Positions 24,432-36,800 of a stretch of 64,000 nucleotides of DNA are shown piece after piece. A program made the translations under genes and the position numbers. The stretch is taken from the NCBI RefSeq assembly GCF_037392515.1, contig NC_090280.1, positions 23,751,118 to 23,815,117 on the forward strand, given 5' to 3'. Position 1 is the stretch's first letter; every line of letters starts with the position of its first letter. The notes below the pieces were generated by a model. That model did not search any database. It saw only the letters and a program-made list of their open reading frames with translations, and had not been told where the DNA came from. The stretch comes from Haliotis asinina (Eukaryota; Mollusca; Gastropoda; Lepetellida; Haliotidae).

Positions 24432-24607
24432 ACCGGTAGAGAACTGATCTTCACTAACCCATGCTTTGTCATAAGAGGCAACTAACGGTATCAGTAGCCA
24501 ATTCCATAGATAGAAGCTCATATTGTGATCAGTTTATTGTCTGGTCCAGACTCAATTATTTACAGACGTATGCCATATAGCTGGAATATTGGGGAGTGCA
24601 GGGTTAA
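24432..24607 (+). mobile_element. SINE family A, adjacent to the mariner
   Basis: Starts within a few bases of the right mariner end and runs to 'gctggaatattggggagtgc'. No other half lies left of the mariner, so the two are neighbours rather than nested. Confidence 0.8.
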
Positions 24608-24671
24608 AAAAAATATAATCAGCTAACAACCTGACCCAAGGTTATATCTAGAGTTCTGTATCTCCTTCCTG

Positions 24672-24768
24672 TACACATGAGTACAATGTGTGAGGTCTGT
24701 TTCTGGTGTCCACCGATATGATTAGGCAGGAATACTGCTAAAAGTGGCGTAAAACCCAATTCACTAAC
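24672..24768 (+). mobile_element. SINE family B fragment
   Basis: Only the 3' half remains: 'ctgtttctggtgtccaccga' to 'taaaagtggcgtaaaac'. Confidence 0.7.
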
Positions 24769-25369
24769 TCTCCCTACTGTCATTACTAGTGCCACAAGTG
24801 GCAGTGTCACAATGAATTGGTTTTTTTGCTTTGTGAAAAATGCCATAGAAACTGGTCATGCTAAACAGTTACATATTGTTTGTTATTACTTGATACTAGA
24901 AAATGTATTCATACATGGCCATTTGTTTTTGTTTTTAAACACATATTCAACTGAGTGTGTTCTCTGCAGCAATTAGTATGTTGTATATATTTTTATTTGT
25001 TTGGTATTCAGATCAAGCCAAACAGTTGCAGTCCTGCTAGAAATATCTCTTAGAGAACTTAGAAAAAATTCTTAAAATCTCCTATTAAATTGTACAATTT
25101 ATTAGATTTACAATTAGGGTAAAAATTATTATACTCCTCCAGATCCACTGTGGTGGGGTACGTTGCCTTCCTCCATGACAAAGACTCAAACACAGATATG
25201 TGAGTATGTGATGTTTTAATGCATATGAACCAATACATCTGTGCACGTCTAGGTAGCTATAATACACTTCCATTTGCAGCCGTTATAAAGCTTATACATG
25301 ACAGTTATACATTAGTTGGACATGTTTCATTAAGTGGAGTTGATAATCCTAGGATGAACGTCTTCCCCA

Positions 25370-26340
25370 CTGTCCTATTCTGGGTAGACACAACATGTGG
25401 AATGTAGCGTGTCCTGATACCTCAGGGTGAAAGTCGTCCCATGTGTCTTCTCCTCTAGGAATACCTGAGCATGATCCCACACAACACAAGGGAACACAAG
25501 TCTTGACCTCATTAAGTCACATTCCATGGTCCCGCCTCTGAGAATACCTGTGGGTAACCCCACACAACACACAAGTAGAGAAAGATCTATTAGCCCTGGG
25601 TGAAAGTCTTCCCATGTGTTCTCTCCTCTAGGAATACTTGAGGGTAGCTCCACACAACACAAGGGAGCATAAGTCTTGACACCCCAAAGTCACATGCAAT
25701 GGTCCACCTCCGAGTGTAACCCTACATAACACATTGGTAGAACAAGACCTGTTATCCCAGGGTGAAAATCTTCCCATGTGTGTGTTCTTCTCCAGGAATA
25801 ACTCGAAGCAACTCCACACAACACACGGACATTCCATGTCCTGATACCCCTGGGTGAAAGTCTCCCAAAGTGTTCTGTCCTCCAGGAAAATCTGAGGGTA
25901 GCCACACACAACACAAGGGTATTTCAAGTTTTGTTACCACTGGGTGTTACCAATTATGTTGTCCTCCAAGAACACCTATGAAAGGGCAATCTCACACAAC
26001 ACAAGGGAACACCCCAGTCACATTCAATGGTTCTACCGCTGAGTGTACCTGAGGGTAACCCACAATAACACATACTATACAGCAAGTCCTGATACCATGA
26101 GATGAAAGTGTTAATCAATGGCTCCAACCTCTAGGAATGCCGAAGGCTAACCACCCACAACACATGGGTGGAGCATGTTCTCTTACCCAAGGATGAAAGT
26201 CTCCCCTGGTGTCCTGTCCTCCAGGAATACCCAAGGGTAATCCTTCACAACAGATGGAGCATAGCAAGTCCTCATACTCCAAGATGAAAGTGTTCCCAAC
26301 ACTAACTTTTCACATCAGTGGACTGTAGCAAGTCCTCAAT
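25370..26340. repeat. Tandem array of about 90-120-base units between oaf and JHY
   Basis: Around nine units share 'gtcctgatacc', 'gggtgaaagtcttcccatg', 'tcctctaggaatacctgag' and 'ccacacaacacaaggga'. Each unit has a pyrimidine-rich AG followed within about 15 bases by GGTAAC-like sequence on the plus strand. Reading frames across it are artefacts of repetition. Confidence 0.8.
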
Positions 26341-28944
26341 GAATCACAATGTCATTATCAGCAACAAAACAAGGCTATTAGAATAGGATGCTATCACTAT
26401 CTGGTTAACTGGTTAGGAAAATAGAATTATTAAATGATACCTTGGAAGTAACTCAAATCAACGCATCATTAAAATATATGTTTCTGCTCAATGCTAAATA
26501 CAAAAAATAAAATAAAAAACATATTCTCCAGTTTGAATTATGATGTTTCATTCTCCACAGATCACGGGATTCTGTACAATATAACTACAAGATTTTATGT
26601 GCAATTTTTTTTTCAGAATAAATCTGCTTTTCAGAATAAATAAGACTTTGCTTCCCTAATTATAAATATTAATGAGTAATATTCAAACTGGAATGACACA
26701 AGTGATTGTCTGTTCATTTTGATTTTGTTGACCTATAACTGAAAATAACATTGATGAATCCGTGAGTTGTATTCAATATGGCAAGTACGGTACTCCAGTT
26801 ATGGCGTGTCAGAAGGAAAGGTAAGGTGATGCAGATGTCATATGTTTACCACTTTCACAAAATCAACAAGTATCAGTTGGTCCTGACAAATCTAAACCCA
26901 TTAAAAATGGTTTTAAACCCACAAACAGGTATATTGCATGCCAAAGGTATGTAACTCTGAACTCACAGTGAATTGCAATGCCCTAAAGCGGCTATGTGAC
27001 TCAAGAATGATCCTTAAGCTTCTGGTTGTCTCTCTTGAATTGGAATATAGATATGATGGGCGAGATTGTAATCCTGAGGAATCAAACCCAGTACTACAGG
27101 TGCTAAGTGCAACCACTGGGATGCTGTCTCCTCAACCATCAGTATTCATCTAACTACCAATACGTTATCAATTGTCTTTGGCCCTGATCACACTATTGAC
27201 AAAGCAGAAATAGGTTATCATAGTTTACGTAAATAAATACATAAATACAATAGATTAAAAATAAAAAATGGCCACCCAAACCTTCCACTGTCTTCCTGAC
27301 CCTACTGAATACATTAAATAAGGACTATAACTCAGTTCTAAAATAAACTGACAAGTCTTAACTGCCTCAGCTTGGAAATAAAGAATTGTCCTGAACTGTT
27401 TGGATTTTATTTCATAATTTCTGCAACAGCTTTGGATACCTACTGACTCTAAAATATGTACGGTTTAGGCAATACATGGCCATGATTCTGTGTTGAGGTA
27501 AGAATATTTCAAAATTTAAACCCACTCCAACATTATAGTAGATGCCAGATATCCCAACTTGCATGTTAAAAAAAATAATATGATCAAACAGGTATGACAA
27601 TATCAGCTCCATACACACTACACTGTTCCCTGTAAGACATTGACTGGTTAAAAGTCACATTCAACATAAAACACAACTTTGCAGATTCTGATACCTTTTG
27701 CTATGCACTTACCGAAACAAATCTCATCAAAAATGCCAATTCAACCTATAGAGTTAAAGAATAAACGCAATGAAAAAACGCCCATGAAATCAGGGTTCGA
27801 ACAAATCACTAATTTTCCCCCAGTGCTGGGGGAAAAGGTGGTTCAACTCCTATGCTGCACTACACTCATAATGCATGTGCAGTGAATAGGTTTGCGGAGC
27901 TTGAAACAGTATGCCTGCCTGGAGTATGAGGTCTTGAGCAGTAGTCTAATTTTGATTGTGTACACAAACATTTAAATAATCTACTCATTACATAAAAAAA
28001 AAACCATGTTGGTTGTGATAAGCAGACTCTGTCACAGAGAAAACTCAATGTCTGGTTTATTGACACCTATATGGCTGCTTGCCTGTCTCCTAATGACAAT
28101 ATGCAATGCACAAGTTCAGTCAAAGAGCAGGCTAATTGTACCGTCAAATGAATAACTGACCAATGAAGAGGCTTTTTTACACTTGAGTGCACATCCACCA
28201 GCTCTGACTGGGTTTGATATCGCAGCTGCTTCGTTTTGAGGGAGGTAAACACAAGTACATAATACTGCACTTTTGATTTGTGAAAATACGCTTATAATTT
28301 AATTTAATCAGCAATGCATTTTATGTATCATGAATAAGTGACAACTGTGTTTTTGGTTGCATGTGACATTTAAATGAGGCAACTTCACCAGAAATGTGAA
28401 AGACATCAAGGATCTATATGAATCCAGTTCCACAACAGGCTAATCTTACATTTTTTATATGCACTAAAAATAATGTCCTTTTAAAAACATCACTTCTTGA
28501 AATGAGTAAAATAAAAGAAACCTCTATTTAATGCATGTAAAACTGTGGAACGCCAGACAGCAAAGTAGGTGAGATGAGGATCTGCTGAGAGAGTTCTATA
28601 AGTCATAAATTCAAAGAAAACAGATCAAATCTGTTATTGAATAAACTTTATAAACACTATGGCTCTTGGTATTAGCAGCCTATCAAAGACTGATGTTATT
28701 TCATCAACTCTGAAATTTAAGTCTTTCATTCAACCTGGAAACATGAGGGCACTATCTGAATATTTCAAAATGTACAAATTTGAAGTCTTTCTACCTTCAT
28801 GAACACTGTCTGTTTTCAAAGTAAATGTTCATAAAATGATCATTTTAAAAAAATTTACACAAAACTGAAATAATTCAGAACATGATATAAACAGTTGGAC
28901 TTTGTTCCACAAAGCATTGGAGTGAACCTCCACACTAGCTGTGG
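26341..28944. other. Intergenic, no gene seen
   Basis: AT-rich sequence between oaf and JHY without recognisable coding or structured repeat, apart from a short ORF with a good splice donor near 26780-26822 (MASTVLQLW then GTAAGG). Confidence 0.4.
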
Positions 28945-29090
28945 AGTGAGTGAGTGAGTTTAGTTTTAGGTCACTTTTAGCAATATCCCAGCTTTATACC
29001 ATGGCAAGGAACACCAGAAACGGGCTTCTCACATTGTACCCATGTGGGAAATCGAACCCAGCGTGACGACACAACCGTCCCCTCTGACTG
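28945..29090 (-). mobile_element. SINE family B copy
   Basis: (GTGA)n end, 'cacttttagcaatatcccag' and 'acccatgtgggaaatcgaac'. Confidence 0.8.
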
Positions 29091-29539
29091 AGGAACGTCA
29101 TGATAAGATCACTATCTTAAATAAATAATAAAAATAAGTTATGATATCACAGACATAAGATATTGTAAAAGTAAATGATCAACAACTATTCTAAACACAC
29201 ACACAAACACACTGAAAACAGCCTCTCAATGCTGTCTTCCTTTACAGTAAAGATAGCACTGTTTATCAATATGTACAAGTAACTGTTAGACTAAGATTCC
29301 ATGTGATTGATACAATGGGTTGATACAATGGGTTGATACAATGAGTTGATGGAAGTGCAGTACATGGTCTATATATGTACATATCACAAGGGCTGGATGG
29401 AGAGATGCAACATCACCAATCCTTTTTTTTAAAGAGTATCTATCAATATTTCAGGATGCTGACAGGAATAAACACCCTGGACAAATCTGTTATGGTTAAA
29501 TCCTGAATCAAATGACAAGACACAAACTGTTGACATCAG

Positions 29540-29690
29540 ATGAGTGAGTTGGGCTTAATGGCACATTTAGCAATATTCCAATAACATCATGGCAGGGGAC
29601 ACAAGAAATGGGCTTGACACTCTGTATCCATATGAAGAATCAGCATGATGAGGGGGGAAATGCTCTAACCACTAAGCTACCCAATGTGGA
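29540..29690 (-). mobile_element. SINE family B copy
   Basis: Reads 'gatgagtgagttgggcttaa', 'aacatcatggcaggggac' and 'ccactaagctaccc'. It lies about 165 bases left of the Cys-rich ORF. Confidence 0.8.
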
Positions 29691-29853
29691 CATTCTAAGG
29701 TGTTAAGACATGTAGATGGTGACATCATCTCAAGGACGTTATGATGCAAAGTTGGCCCTGGGTATCTAAAACAACAGAATGGAGATCTAATAGAGCCTGT
29801 AAGCCTTGTGAGTCGCTACTTCTGGAACTAAGCTGGTTACCGTCTCCCTTTGC

Positions 29854-30033
29854 ATGAATATGCAATATGCAAAACAGGGCCCAGCTTACTTCCAGTACCA
29901 GATTTCCTGTGACAAGCGTAGATTCAAGAACCAGTTCTGCTTCAAAATTCTGCGACCACCAAACGTAACTTTACCAGACCGGACCAAGTGTACAACCAGG
30001 CTTGGCTGTCACAGCTGTCGACAGTTGTGGTAG
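29854..30033 (+). CDS. Unrecognised 59-residue Cys-rich ORF, possibly a terminal exon
   Basis: ATG at 29854 to TAG at 30031-30033. The product begins MNMQYAKQGPAYFQYQISCD and has five cysteines in its last 42 residues, with a CFKILRPP stretch and a final CHSCRQLW. Composition looks like folded extracellular protein rather than random translation, and the frame stays open upstream to a stop near 29808. AG dinucleotides at 29836 and 29876 could act as acceptors. I do not recognise the family. A short ORF starting MASTVLQLW and followed by AAAG-GTAAGG near 26780-26822 could be an upstream exon, but nothing links the two. Confidence 0.22.
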   Translation: MNMQYAKQGPAYFQYQISCDKRRFKNQFCFKILRPPNVTLPDRTKCTTRLGCHSCRQLW

Positions 30034-30865
30034 TGGGCTAATCTGGGGAGGGTGAGGTTGAAAATTTGTTATTCCTGCCAGGGTTTTCAGTTCCTTACTG
30101 TCAACTGACAACCGTGTGACAATTCGAAAAGGTACGAAATGTGTGCCACTAGAAGTACTGAACAATGTAAGCTCTCAAGAAGTGCTCTGGCCTACTTATG
30201 GACCCTATACCAAGGATGCTGAATGTCAACAATGAAGTATGATCATGGAAGTGTGATTCAGTTCAAGCATTGCAAAAAATATATTCATGTTTTGATGTTT
30301 TGCATATTGAGTTGACATGTATACCAGAAATTCACGATATCACAAAATGATATCACAGCTAGATATTTACTAAGTGATATCAATTAATTCTGAGGTATAG
30401 CTCAGCAGATCATGAAATGATGCAGGTGAAACAGCTCATTCGGAGTTTCATAAAATAATTCAGAATGTGTTTCGTTATTATTACTGCTATACCTTGTATT
30501 TTGATCTCACACAAATAATACACGTGGGGGTGGCCCTGTTTATACTGATCATAAAATTTATGGAAAAAAAATCAATAGTATATATTTCATGGGCTTAGAA
30601 AACCACAGCATTAAACAGGAAGCATCACCTTACATATAAGTCTAATTTCTTTAATGAAAAAATATTCATCTTCAAAGCTTTTAAAACTTATAATACATGA
30701 TGTAACAATCTTGAATAAAATGTACATAGTATTGATACACTATACAAATCAATACAATAGATAACTATGCATAACAAATCAGCCCTGACTGTGTATAACT
30801 ATCAATCATAAACTGAGAATGAACTTAAGTAAATGCACTGTTTCAGTTGTGACCGTATGCAGACA

Positions 30866-33800
30866 CTATGCATTCTGGGCCACCACGCTGTCCATGTTTT
30901 GTCGTATTTTGGCCACATTCTGTTTATCCTGCTCATGTCGTTGTTGTAGTTTGTCTAGGTCAATGACATCAACCACAGGTTGTTGTTTATATTGCTGTCT
31001 GACCAATGGTCTGGAGTTGGGCTGGCTGCTGCCCATCTGGGAGGCTACCTGGTATGAGTTGTAGGGGTTGGGCTGCACTTTGACGCTGGGCTTGGGGACG
31101 TTCTTTGCATACTCCAGAGCCTGGGGGATAGAACAGAAATAGACACTCACATGTATTTTACAGAAAATGTCCCTATCAAGATGCATCTTGTTTTGTGCAA
31201 TGAGACTGTCAGCTTGGCCCTGTTCCTCAAAGTGATTTTGGTCCAATGACTATGATAAGAAGATGATAAAGTATGGGAGTTAAAATCACCTCAATGCTTG
31301 GAGGTGTTCAAGGCATATGCCACAAACTGGAGTGAGTGAGTGAGCGAGCCAGCATTCTGTTTATCCTGCTCATGTAGTTTTATGCCACTTTTAGCAATAT
31401 TCCAGCAATATCACATCAAGGGATACCAGAAATTGGCTTTACGCAGTGTAACCATGTGGGATGGGGGTGTGATAGTACAGAAGTGGAGATTCAAGCAAAC
31501 TTCACAAAAGGGCTCTCATCTTGTTGATACATCTGTTTGTGTAATGTTATTGTTAGCAGGGCACCATTCCTCAAAACAATCTCAGCCCTATGACTTTGAT
31601 GGCACAAGGAAACGTTGACTTCACCAACCCAGGGTAAACCTTCAGCAAACAAGGTAAAATCTTCAGGTTTTACCAGGGTTGGTGAAGGTATTACCCAGGC
31701 TGGTGAAGGTCTTGCTTGGGTTGCTGAAGGTTTAACTTGGGCTGGTGAAGGTTTAACCTGTGTTGGTGAAGGTTAAACCTGGGTTGGTGAAGGTTTTACC
31801 AGGTTTGGTGAAGTTTCAACTGGGTTGTGAAGGTTTAACTAGGGTTGGTGAAGGTTCTAACCAGATTTGGTGAACGTTTAATGTGGGATGGTGAAGATTT
31901 AACCAGAGTTGAAGGTTCAACCAAGGTTGGTGAAGGTTTAACCAGGGTTGGTGAATGTTTAACCAAAAATCAAATCCAGGAGATAAGGATGCTGGAGAGG
32001 ACTGTATTGTAAGAACTACTGGTGATTCAAAGAAGAGGGCTTTTCTGTCAGGTGAGCTGAACACATACCAGCCTGCGTTTGTTCATGATATCATCCTGGT
32101 CTTTCGGTTTGGGGAAAGATGGCGGCTTCTTGTGGATGATTTCCTGCTTGTTCCGCTCCTGCACCAGCCGTGCATACTGCGTCTGTCTCTGCATCTTCTC
32201 CATCTGTAATAGCAACAACACAGTGACATCACTACACAGCAATGCTGTTCATGAACGTTCAGATACTGCCTTTGTGAGGAGGTCAGATGAAATGGGGTTT
32301 AATGTCATTCTTGAGAATATTCATGACATGCATGTATGTGTATGTGAGGCTGCTTGCACTTGCCTGGACTTAAGCTGGTTTTATACTGCTGGCTCACTGA
32401 GATACATGTACCATGCCTCAGTTAAGCAAGACTACACTACTCAGACACATTATACAGACTCAGAACCAACCAGTCCTTGTTGCATACATTAATGCCGAGC
32501 GTCAGGCAGGGAAGAAGTACCATATTTTCACGTCTCTTGGTGCAACATTGATGGAGACTGAACCCGCGACCATCCACTGTCCAGGCAGACACTCGAACCA
32601 CTACACCAAGGAGGCGGTTCCTCTGTGTGGACTCTAGGTTAGAAGTGTATGCCGAAAGTATGATGACTAAATGGATTCAATATGTCAGGCTTGTGTGCCA
32701 TTGTATCCCGACAGCATGGATCGCTGCTCATGATGTTGACACTTTATTTTGTCAAATAATTATCGGCTTGTGTCACATAGTTTGTACATTACTCAAAGTG
32801 ATCTTAGTCCTACAACTATCAAAAAAAATGATCAAGTATGGGAGCTACCATCACCTTAATGCATGGGGATGTTTAAGAAGTGAGTGAGTGAGTGAGTGCG
32901 AGAGTGCATGAGTGAGTGAGATTTTTAAGCCACACTAAACAACATTCCACCTATATTCCAGCAGTCTATAAATAATCGACACAAGACAATCCAGTGGTCA
33001 ACAGTATGAGCATCAGTCAATGCAACCACCTGACCCCCTCATAGGCAAGGGTTACTGAAGACCTGTTCTAACCCAGATCTTCACGGGTTCCATGTACCAT
33101 TCCTTCTTATAGTGAGTGAGTTAAGTTTCATGCCTCACTCGATTCCCTTAGGCGCCTCTAATGACAAGCATGAAGATCAAGTCTAACCCAGATCACTGTA
33201 ACAACTGCTCATCCTTTTCTGACCATGCATACCCATACTGATTTAGACAGTTTTAGATAAAGTTGAAATTGCCTGTAGCGACCACAATAAGCAGGTGCCA
33301 GATTAGACAATATTTCAGTGATTATAATATCATTGTAAAATGGTGTGACTAAAATTTTATGAAGTCTTTGAAAGGCATTTAGAAGTGAAATGCATAAGAA
33401 TGAAGATTTTATGGATATCAACTTCTTTATATGAGAACACAACGTTTCGGAGTTAATGCTTACTCCTTCATCAGGTGATTGAGAATGGGGTACAGGGCTA
33501 TATTTATATGTACAGGTAAAACAATAACAAATAATACAAGTGGAATGACTTAACGAAAGCTGGAAGCCAGTATAAACAAGCGCTGATTGGAACCCGACAG
33601 TTATGATAACAATGATAGAAGCCAATGGTAATACATTACAGATGATGGGATATGTTTACATAACACAGGTAGGGGGTAAGGACGATGTACATGATAGGGG
33701 AAAAGGATGGAAGCCAATGGTGGGTGATGTTTACATAACACTTGATTGGTGATAAGGATGATGTACATGACTGCATGAGAGTTGATGGGCATGTTTACAT

Positions 33801-36800
33801 GGGGGTTGATGATGTGCAAACACAAGTTGCACACCACCAGTACATCCACTACAACTCCTGCCACCATCCTCAGATCAAGCAAGCTATCATCGCCACCCTT
33901 ACCAGACGTGCCAAAGCCCTCTGCCATCCTGATGCCCTAAACAATGAACTGGACCACCTCAGAAAGACTTTCACCACACTGAATGGATACCCTCCCCAGC
34001 TCGTCACAGCCACCATCAACAAGACCCTCAAGGACCGAGAACCCCGCCTCAAGCCTTCTCCATCACCCATCAGAGTAACCATACCCTACCTTGGCCCCAT
34101 CAGTCATCAAATATCACGCCTCATCAAGACCCAGGCCAGCATCGATGTCACCTTCTCCAGTGGCAAGACCATCAAGACCTGCCTAAAAGCCAACGGTAAA
34201 GGACCCAGCTGAGAACACCCTAACCCGAGAGGATGCATCTACCAGATCCCTTACAACTGTGGCGACCTATACATTGGAGAAACGCTGAGACCAATCAACA
34301 CCAGAATGAAGGAACACCACACCTCTGTTAGCAAACTCGACCAGAAATCGGCCATCTCTGAACACATTCTCAAGAACCCTGGACATTCAATCCGATGGGA
34401 GGACACTAGGATACTATCTACCAACAACAACAACTGGCGCCAAAGGAAACTGCAAGAAGCCATCGAGATCCGGAGACAGAAACCAGCAATCAACCGTGAC
34501 CAAGGAGTGTACCTACCAAGTGCCTGGGACTTATTGATAAATTAATCTCATCTATCTGTGTACATTCTATCTATGTAATTCATGTATAGCCATCTACCCG
34601 TGTACATCCTTATCTACTTGTGTTTGCACATCATCAACCCCCATGTAAACATGCCCATCAACTCTCATGCAGTCATGTACATCATCCTTATCACCAATCA
34701 AGTGTTATGTAAACATCACCCACCATTGGCTTCCATCCTTTTCCCCTATCATGTACATCGTCCTTACCCCCTACCTGTGTTATGTAAACATATCCCATCA
34801 TCTGTAATGTATTACCATTGGCTTCTATCATTGTTATCATAACTGTCGGGTTCCAATCAGCGCTTGTTTATACTGGCTTCCAGCTTTCGTTAAGTCATTT
34901 AACTTGTTACTTTGTTATTGTTTTACCTGTACATATAAATATAGCCCTGTACCCCATTCTCAATCACCTGATGAAGGAGTAAGCATTAACTCCGAAACGT
35001 TGTGTTCTCATATAAAGAAGTTGATATCCATAAAAATCTTCATTCTTAAAATTTTATGCTAGTTTGACAGTGTGGAGGATTAGACAGGTGCAGGGTTTGG
35101 TAGGTTTCACTGTATTTTCAATAAATTATACATCAAAGACATGTTTCTATGCATAAGGCATGAAAAATTATGTGTAACAAAAAGCAGAAATTAAAATTAA
35201 ACTGACAACAGATAGTTACAATTAACCACAGCAGGGGTAAGGAGAAACTGATCAGTATTACAGTTCTATCACTGGAACATCATCTTACCCGATCTCTAAA
35301 GGAATCATTATCAAGGTCCGGTCCAAGTGTCCCCAGTTGCACCTCCTTCTGCATCTTCCTGTAGTCGCTGATGTTGTACACCTTGTACCATGGCGGCTCC
35401 TCCTGCAACTTCTTGTCTCGCTGCTTGCGGAACTGGGCCACGTACCCATCGGACACTTCACTCTGCTGTAGTAGACACAGACATCATGTCATGTAATAAA
35501 TAAACTACTATGACTACTATCTCACACTGGACTTGGTTTAATCTGCTAGTGTGACTGCTTGCTTTAATATATCATACAGTGAGCATTACCTGGTGTGACT
35601 GCCTGTTTTCACTACTGGAAGGTATGGGAATGTCATACAGTGAGCATTACCTGGTGTGATTTCTTGCTTTCACTACTGGAAGGTATGGGAATGTCATACA
35701 GTGTGCATTATCTGTCTGCTTTCACTACTGGAAGGTATGGGAATGTCATACAGTGAGCATTATCTGGTGCGACTGTCTGCTTTCACTACTGGAAGGTATG
35801 GGAATGTCATACAGTGTGCATTATCTGGTGCGACTGTCTGCTTTCACTACTGGAAGGTATGGGAATGTCATACAGTGAGCATTATCTGGTGCGACTGTCT
35901 GCTTTCACTACTGGAAGGTATGGGAATGTCATACAGTGTGCATTACCTGGTGCGACTGTCTGCTTTCACTACTGGAAGGTATGGGAATGTCATACAGTGT
36001 GCATTATCTGGTGCGACTGTCTGCTTTCACTACTGGAAGGTATGGGAATGTCATACAGTGTGCATTATCTGTCTGCTTTCACTACTGGAAGGTATGGGAA
36101 TGTCATACAGTGTGCATTATCTGGTGCGACTGTCTGCTTTCACTACTGGAAGGTATGGGAATGTCATACAGTGAGCATTATCTGGTGTGACTGTCTGCTT
36201 TCACTACTGGAAGGTATGGGAATGTCATACAGTGTGCATTATCTGTCTGCTTTCACTACTGGAAGGTATGGGAATGTCATACAGTGAGTATTACCTGGTG
36301 CGACTGTCTGCTTTCACTACTGGAAGGTATGGGAATGTCATACAGTGTGCATTATCTGTCTGCTTTCACTAATGGAAGGTATGGGAATGTCATACAGTGT
36401 GCATTACCTGGTGCGACTGTCTGCTTTCACTACTGGAAGGTATGGGAATGTCATACAGTGAGTATTACCTGGTGCGACTGTCTGCTTTCACTACTGGAAG
36501 GTATGGGAATGTCATACAGTGTGCATTACCTGGTGTGACTGTCTGCTTTCACTACTGGAAGGTATGGGAATGTCATACAGTGTGCATTATCTGTCTGCTT
36601 TCACTACTGGAAGGTATGGGAATGTCATACAATGAGTATTACCTGGTGCGACTGTCTGCTTTCACTACTGGAAGGTATGGGAATGTCATACAGTGTGCAT
36701 TATCTGTCTGCTTTCACTACTGGAAGGTATGGGAATGTCATACAGTGTGCATTATCTGTCTGCTTTCACTACTGGAAGGTATGGGAATGTCATACAGTGT

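Larger units (their letters stand above)
33362..35047 (+). mobile_element. Penelope-like retroelement, truncated, with inverted terminal repeats
   Basis: Two arms of about 432 bases (33395-33826 and 34617-35048) are inverted copies of each other, with only scattered differences. Between them about 790 bases encode the end of a Penelope reverse transcriptase (thumb region with NGYPPQLV) and a GIY-YIG endonuclease (CIYQIPYNCGDLYIGET, RMKEHHTSV, then EHILKNPGHSI and PAINRDQGVYLPSAWDLL). The 11-base direct repeat aaaattttatg at 33351-33361 and 35048-35058 marks the target duplication; about 34 extra bases lie outside the left arm, as reported for Penelope. The copy is 5'-truncated and broken but young. 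It sits in JHY intron 3, its right end 240 bases from the exon at 35289. Confidence 0.88.

Noticed and set aside
32560-32640. Possible tRNA gene on the minus strand
   Set aside because: A and B boxes are present but the cloverleaf does not close and the sequence continues into a SINE body shared with 61543-61795.
33203-33927. Minus-strand frames of 108-138 codons
   Set aside because: They run through the inverted arm of the Penelope-like element and lack any domain; the coding strand of the element is the plus strand.
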